Origin: CAZABS01 sp964483635
Lineage (GTDB): Bacteria; Patescibacteriota; Minisyncoccia; Moranbacterales; UBA1568
Length of the DNA stretch: 24,399 bases
Reading direction: 5' to 3'
Assembly: GCA_964483635.1 (NCBI GenBank)
Contig: CAZABS010000011.1
Coordinates: 1 to 24,399 of the forward strand
Shown here: positions 19,833 to 24,399 of the stretch, piece by piece
Position numbering within the stretch: the first letter of the stretch is position 1
Layout: each line of letters starts with the position of its first letter
Made by a program: the position numbers and the translations under genes
The notes under the pieces: model-generated
The model's database searches: none
What the model was told of the DNA's origin: nothing
Seen by the model: only the letters and a program-made list of their open reading frames with translations

Positions 19833-22800
19833 ATGTCACTCACCAAAGCTTTTTTTGAACGGCTCCATTTTGAGCCACAACTCATCGAGTCAGCCATTGG
19901 AAGATACCTCGGAAATATCCGGACAGTCATTTTGATCACTGGAACCTTGACGGTAGCAGGCATAGCCACGTACGTTTCGCTTCCCAAGGAACTCAACCCC
20001 TCGATTCAAATTCCTACTGTTATCATCAGTGTCGCTTACCCTGGCGCAAGCTCAGAAGACGTTGAAGATCTCGTGACACTTCCAATTGAAGAAGCAACCA
20101 GCGGCCTCTCCGACGTTACCAAGATTGCTTCCACCTCAACGGAGGGATTTTCCTCTACCGTCATTGAATTTGCTTCCACTGTTGATCCAAAAGATGCCCA
20201 CGATGATGTTCAAAATGCGGTCGATAAAATTACCGATCTTCCTGACGATGCGACTGATCCTGCCGTAACGGTAATTGATTTTCAAGATCAACCCATGCTC
20301 ATGTTCGCGCTCTCCGGACAGGAAGAGGCGAGCCTCACTCGAATCAGCGATATTCTCGAAGAACGACTCAAGGAAATTGCTGGGGTTGAGAAGGTGATTC
20401 AAAACTACCGGAATAAAGAAGAAATATCCATCCTTTTGAAACCAGAAACTCTGGCAACACATCAGCTGAGTTGGACGCATGTGTCTCAAAGTATTACAAA
20501 AAGTCTCGAGGGCTACCCCGGAGGAACGCTTTCGAGTGTGCGTAATCAGTTTGCCCTTTCGCAAGAAAAAAGCGTTTCATCACTCAGAGAACTTCAAACT
20601 CTCCCACTCACCGTCTCTGATACTATCCTTCCTCTCGAAAGTATCGCTGCCGTCAAGCAAACTCCCGAGCGAGGTGGCCTCGTTGCTCTCTTTGCTGACC
20701 CACAAACTGCACCACAGCGAGCTATCCTGTTCTCTGTTTATAAAACAGAAGGAGCGGATACCCAGGATGTCGCTCTCTCTATCAATGACGTGATAGCCAA
20801 ACTAACCCGAGAGTATCCAAACACCTTCACGTATGCCCCATTTTTTGACGGAGCATATGAAATTGATAAAAGTTTCAACCAGCTCCTCCACGACTTTATT
20901 GTGACCTTTTCACTTGTCTTTATAAATCTTTTTCTCTTTTTTGGTATTCGTCAATCCATCATTACCACCCTCGCCATTCCCCTCTCATTTCTTGCCACCT
21001 TTCTTGTGATGAGCATGACTGGTATTTCAGTTTCATTCATCGCGCTCTTTGCGCTCCTCTTAGCTCTTGGTATTCTCGTCGATAATGCAATTGTCATTAT
21101 TTCAGCCTACACAAGTTACTACCGCTCGGGAAAATTTTCCCCGTCTGAAACAGCTCTCCTGGTCTTTCGTGACTTCCATACAGTAATCCTCACCACCACG
21201 CTCACGACCATTTGGGCATTTCTCCCCCTCCTCCTCTCAACGGGCATTATCGGTGAATTCATCAAGCCGATCCCCATCGTAGTTTCTTCGGCGCTCGCCC
21301 TCTCAGCAGCTATCGCCCTCTTTATCGTATTGCCATTCATGTCAGTGTTCCAACAGGGCCAGTTTCCCAAGCGCGTCCTCATTACATTTTCAATACTGGG
21401 ATATCTCCTCCTTGTGATCACCCTTTGGTTTCTCTTGCCCAATGGATCGCTCCATTGGCTTTTGGTTGGAATAACATTCATACTGATACTCTTAATGAAG
21501 AAAGTCATTCATTCATTTTTTCGCACGGTGACGTCACTTCAAAACAGCGCGCTCCTCACGGTACTTCGACGTTTTCAAGATCATGGGGTATTTTCCTTTG
21601 ACCGCCTCAGCGCCTTCTATGCCGCTCTCTTGGGTCGTATTCTCCGTTCGAAACGCAACCGCCGAATAACCCTCACCTTCCTCATCCTCTTCATGTTATT
21701 CTCCTATGCGCTCGTCCCGGCAGGCTATGTCGTCAACGAATTTTTTCCCAGCGATGATCAAGATATTCTCTATGTCGGTGTCAGTTTGGCACCCGGAAGT
21801 GCACCCGAACAAGGAGAAAACGTGATTTCAAAGCTTCTGCCAACCTTTCAACGACTTCCCGAGCTGCTCTTTGTGCTCGGAGAAGTTGGTGCTACTCCCC
21901 CAACCGATGGAATTACTGGTAGTGGTCATGAACAAAACAAAGTGCTCTTCACTCTCAAACTCCAGAAAGCCAAGGAGCGAGATCGGACTTCAACGGAAAT
22001 CGCACATGCTCTCGAACAAGATCTCCGTTGGTGGAACCAAGGAAAACTCTCCGTTGTAGAGCTCTCAGGTGGACCTCCCGCAGGAGCCGATCTCCAGTTG
22101 ACTCTTCTCGGAAAGGATTTGCGTGAGCTCGACCATTTCGCTCAAGAGGTGAAGCGGTATCTCGAAACACAAGCCGGCGTGAGTAATGTCTCACTTTCTA
22201 TTCAGCCTGGCACTGGGAAGATAGTCTATCGACCCAATGTGGCACTATTCGAATCAAACCAAGTAGATCTCTCTGAAAGTGGTGCTCTCCTCAGACTCCT
22301 GGGAAGCGGGATAACACTCAAAGAAGATGTCCGAATGGCAGAGAGAAAATATGATATCACCCTCCGTGTCGATGAGCACGATCGGAGTGCCCCACAATCC
22401 CTTGGGACACTTCCAATTCTTACTCAAAAAGGTGAAGTCATTCCGCTTTCGGCACTTGGTTCATTCACACTGAAAGAAAACCCCAATGTTATCACACGTG
22501 AAGATGAGCGCCGATCTCTTTCCGTAACAGCAAGTGTTGCACCAGAATTCTCTGTTACGACCCTCAATCAAGAATTAGAGAAATTTGCGGAAACCGAGCT
22601 TCAACTCACCGAGGGATACACCTGGAAAACTGGCGGCGTGAACGATGAAAACAATAAATCTGTACGCTCAATCCTCCTCGCAATGCTCCTCTCGAGCGCG
22701 CTCATCTTTGGTACTATGGCTATTCAGTTTCACTCTTTCCGAAAAGCGCTCATCGTTCTCTTGGCCGTCCCATTAGCAATCTCCGGGGTCTTCATATTCT

Positions 22801-23183
22801 TTGCGCTCTTCGGTATCCCTCTTTCCTTTCCGGCGCTCATTGGCGTCCTGGCGCTCTTCGGAATAGTCGTCAACAACTCCATCATTATGGTAGACAAAAT
22901 GAACCGCAACATGGATCTCGGCCTTCCACTCACGGAATCCATTATCGAGGGAGCAAGTTCTCGTCTCGAACCAATCCTCCTCACTGCGCTTACTACCATT
23001 ATCGGCCTTATCCCTATCACCCTTTCTGATCCGATTTGGCAAGGACTCGGTGGAGCTATCATCGCAGGACTCACCTTCTCTGGTGTCGCCAAACTCTTCT
23101 TCATCCCAATTGTCTATGCTGCTTGGTTTGAAGAAGCACCTCAGGACAATTCACCAACAGCTATACTTCCCCAGAATACATGA
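19833..23183 (+). CDS. RND-family efflux transporter permease (AcrB-like)
   Basis: A proton-driven resistance-nodulation-division pump. The 1116 residues show the duplicated AcrB plan: helix 1 (about 29-50), a porter domain with YPGASSEDVEDLVTLPIE and LSDVTKIASTSTEG, helices 2-6 (about 353-505), helix 7 (about 611-632), a second porter domain (FPSDDQDILYVGVSLAPGS), and helices 8-12 (about 965-1100). TM4 carries LLALGILVDNAIVIISAY; Asp417 matches AcrB Asp407, while AcrB Asp408 is Asn here, as in many distant relatives. The second half has GIVVNNSIIMVDKMN. Unlike AcrB (1049 residues), two extra hydrophobic segments (about 513-535 and 540-556) lie between TM6 and TM7. The substrate is unknown. 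It is probably co-transcribed with the fusion protein. Confidence 0.95.
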   Translation: MSLTKAFFERLHFEPQLIESAIGRYLGNIRTVILITGTLTVAGIATYVSLPKELNPSIQIPTVIISVAYPGASSEDVEDLVTLPIEEATSGLSDVTKIASTSTEGFSSTVIEFASTVDPKDAHDDVQNAVDKITDLPDDATDPAVTVIDFQDQPMLMFALSGQEEASLTRISDILEERLKEIAGVEKVIQNYRNKEEISILLKPETLATHQLSWTHVSQSITKSLEGYPGGTLSSVRNQFALSQEKSVSSLRELQTLPLTVSDTILPLESIAAVKQTPERGGLVALFADPQTAPQRAILFSVYKTEGADTQDVALSINDVIAKLTREYPNTFTYAPFFDGAYEIDKSFNQLLHDFIVTFSLVFINLFLFFGIRQSIITTLAIPLSFLATFLVMSMTGISVSFIALFALLLALGILVDNAIVIISAYTSYYRSGKFSPSETALLVFRDFHTVILTTTLTTIWAFLPLLLSTGIIGEFIKPIPIVVSSALALSAAIALFIVLPFMSVFQQGQFPKRVLITFSILGYLLLVITLWFLLPNGSLHWLLVGITFILILLMKKVIHSFFRTVTSLQNSALLTVLRRFQDHGVFSFDRLSAFYAALLGRILRSKRNRRITLTFLILFMLFSYALVPAGYVVNEFFPSDDQDILYVGVSLAPGSAPEQGENVISKLLPTFQRLPELLFVLGEVGATPPTDGITGSGHEQNKVLFTLKLQKAKERDRTSTEIAHALEQDLRWWNQGKLSVVELSGGPPAGADLQLTLLGKDLRELDHFAQEVKRYLETQAGVSNVSLSIQPGTGKIVYRPNVALFESNQVDLSESGALLRLLGSGITLKEDVRMAERKYDITLRVDEHDRSAPQSLGTLPILTQKGEVIPLSALGSFTLKENPNVITREDERRSLSVTASVAPEFSVTTLNQELEKFAETELQLTEGYTWKTGGVNDENNKSVRSILLAMLLSSALIFGTMAIQFHSFRKALIVLLAVPLAISGVFIFFALFGIPLSFPALIGVLALFGIVVNNSIIMVDKMNRNMDLGLPLTESIIEGASSRLEPILLTALTTIIGLIPITLSDPIWQGLGGAIIAGLTFSGVAKLFFIPIVYAAWFEEAPQDNSPTAILPQNT

Positions 23184-23209
23184 CCGAGTATCGTACGAGA
23201 CCTCTCGAT

Positions 23210-24399
23210 CTAAGGCTTGTTCAATTCTGTAATAGCACTACAGCTCGTATTTGTCGGGCAGCTTTCCGTACCGCTGGCAAAACGATTTACCACATTGAAG
23301 TAGTACTTTGTGTCTGGTTGGAGTTGTGGGTATCCGTAGCTATTTGAACCGATGCTATAGGGTGTCGAAACAGTCACCCCTTCGAGGCGACCAGTTAAGC
23401 CGGTCGTGTAATCACAGGGCGTAGCCGAGAGAGCAGCTAGTCGATAGGTCGGCGGACCAGCAAATTCAGTCAATGAAATCCTCCCTATCTTGGATGAGGC
23501 ACTACTTGGAGTGGTAAAAGAGATCACTGCAATCTCTCTTCGGAAAAAATTTGGAAGTTTTGCCGTCACATTTCCAGCAGTAGAATTCCAATCTAATTTC
23601 GTATTGATTGTCGTAGTAAAACCCGGACAGGTACCATTCCAGGTTGCTGCTGATCCTCCACCACTATTTCCTCTTCCACTTTCACTCCCGCCGACTGAAC
23701 ACATTGGTACAAAGGCATCGATCTGTGCTTGAGTAGGAATACCATTCCCATTGCTCCCAGGTGGAATTGATTGAATAGTTACATAGTCATTACAATTTCC
23801 TTCAGTCAGATCCTCTCGAAACCGACACATATACTCCATGTTGAGGTAATATGTGGTATTTGGTTGAAAGATGATTTTACTGTCACCCCGTTCTCCTTCT
23901 GGTACAACCCCCACATATCCAGAGATAGAAAAACCCTCGATAAAATAGTCTTTTGATAATGCCGGTGGCCAAATAACTCCATTTGCTGGTGCCACACCAT
24001 AAACACCCAGTGAGGTTGAAAGTGATGTTGTTTGAACAGGATACGATCCGCTATTCGTGCCACTTCCCTTTACTAAACTCACACTAATACTCGATCCCAA
24101 TGCTGCGGGTGTAGTAAATGAAAATCGATACGTTACAAGTGTTGGCTTGGTAATAGTACCTGTAGAGGGACGGAGTCGGATCACTGACATACCTCCATCA
24201 GCGGGAAACCATCCTCCTTCTGAAGGCCACGTAAATCTTCCGAGTGTATCGAGTGAACCAAGGTCATAGCGACCACCCGATGCATCATGCGCCAAGCCAT
24301 TCGACCTGGTAGGTGGAGTTCCTTGGTTGCAAGATATTCCCCCTCCCCCCTCCCCATCTCCCCCTGGATTACTCGGATTACTCCCTCCATCATCAGTCC
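23210..24399 (-). CDS. Secreted Cys/Gly-rich repeat protein, C-terminal part (5' end off the window)
   Basis: The frame is open to the right edge, so the true start lies outside; a TTG at 24293-24295 is not a convincing start. About 395 residues are visible. They begin with a Gly/Asn/Pro-rich linker (24300-24399), then two related beta-rich units. Unit 1 has TYRFSFTTPAALGSSISVSL and QPNTTYYLNMEYMC; unit 2 has IAVISFTTPSSASSKIGRIS and QPDTKYYFNVVN. A Gly/Ser linker separates them. Each YY-x-N strand is followed by a paired-Cys loop (CRFREDLTEGNC; CPTNTSC), suggesting disulfides and export. I recognise no named family; surface adhesion or an appendage tip are possibilities only. It converges on the RND gene, leaving a 26-bp gap with no clear terminator. 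Confidence 0.75.
   Translation of the reverse strand, partial: TDDGGSNPSNPGGDGEGGGGISCNQGTPPTRSNGLAHDASGGRYDLGSLDTLGRFTWPSEGGWFPADGGMSVIRLRPSTGTITKPTLVTYRFSFTTPAALGSSISVSLVKGSGTNSGSYPVQTTSLSTSLGVYGVAPANGVIWPPALSKDYFIEGFSISGYVGVVPEGERGDSKIIFQPNTTYYLNMEYMCRFREDLTEGNCNDYVTIQSIPPGSNGNGIPTQAQIDAFVPMCSVGGSESGRGNSGGGSAATWNGTCPGFTTTINTKLDWNSTAGNVTAKLPNFFRREIAVISFTTPSSASSKIGRISLTEFAGPPTYRLAALSATPCDYTTGLTGRLEGVTVSTPYSIGSNSYGYPQLQPDTKYYFNVVNRFASGTESCPTNTSCSAITELNKP

Noticed and set aside
23184..23209. CGAGA-CC-TCTCG palindrome between the RND and secreted-protein genes as a bidirectional terminator
   Set aside because: The loop would be only 2 nt and no T-tract follows on either strand.
1..24399. UGA recoded as glycine, as in Gracilibacteria/Absconditabacteria
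   Set aside because: TGA ends the comEC C-terminal, LCP, pth and RND frames at the expected C-termini and does not appear inside the long conserved genes.
1..24399. CRISPR array, tRNA genes, insertion sequence or prophage
   Set aside because: No evenly spaced direct repeats, no cloverleaf-like sequence, and no transposase, integrase or phage gene was seen.

Overview
The window reads as housekeeping DNA from a small-genome bacterium, most likely a Candidate Phyla Radiation (Patescibacteria) member close to the Peregrinibacteria/Peribacteria type. This is inference from gene content: a bS21 with a long basic C-terminal tail, a long-form Ndk, short housekeeping genes packed tightly, RND and MacB-like transporters in CPR style, and almost no Shine-Dalgarno (SD) sequences. 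UGA is used as a normal stop (comEC C-terminal ORF, LCP, pth and RND genes), so the glycine recoding of Gracilibacteria/Absconditabacteria does not apply. Two runs of exactly 100 N (1952-2051 and 14917-15016) show a scaffolded assembly with gaps of unknown true length.

Layout. Positions 1-10172 are all on the minus strand, so transcription runs right to left. From the upstream end they are lepB-hisS-hit-rpsU-yqeY-ybeY-dgkA (export, translation, ribosome maturation, undecaprenol recycling), then ftsA and ftsZ (division, each with its own promoter and a leader hairpin), nrdR, comEC (interrupted by a gap and split over two frames) and ndk (cut by the left edge). From 10285 the plus strand carries an LCP-family cell-wall ligase and pth. 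Next come two convergent RNA-type units: an unassigned structured transcript on the plus strand (about 12431-12720) and a probable 6S RNA on the minus strand (about 12725-12879).

Positions 12989-15886 (minus) hold a membrane redox cluster: a small one-helix protein, a ferric-reductase/MsrQ-like haem membrane protein, a glutaredoxin-DsbD-like electron carrier and a membrane-anchored DsbA-like CPYC thioredoxin. Together they could carry electrons across the membrane to or from extracytoplasmic thiols. Positions 15988-23183 (plus) hold two export units: a MacB/LolD-type ABC ATPase with a large unexplained C-terminal domain plus its FtsX-like permease, then a membrane-fusion protein plus an RND pump behind a consensus promoter. 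The right edge (23210-24399, minus) is the C-terminal part of a Cys- and Gly-rich exported protein with two repeat units.

The observation I rate highest is translational. Of about twenty starts examined, only rpsU has a near-perfect SD (9 nt), set behind two tandem leader hairpins. This resembles the bS21 autoregulation described in Bacteroidota. The ftsA/ftsZ leader hairpins, the unassigned RNA at 12431-12720 and the ABC ATPase extension are the next best leads.
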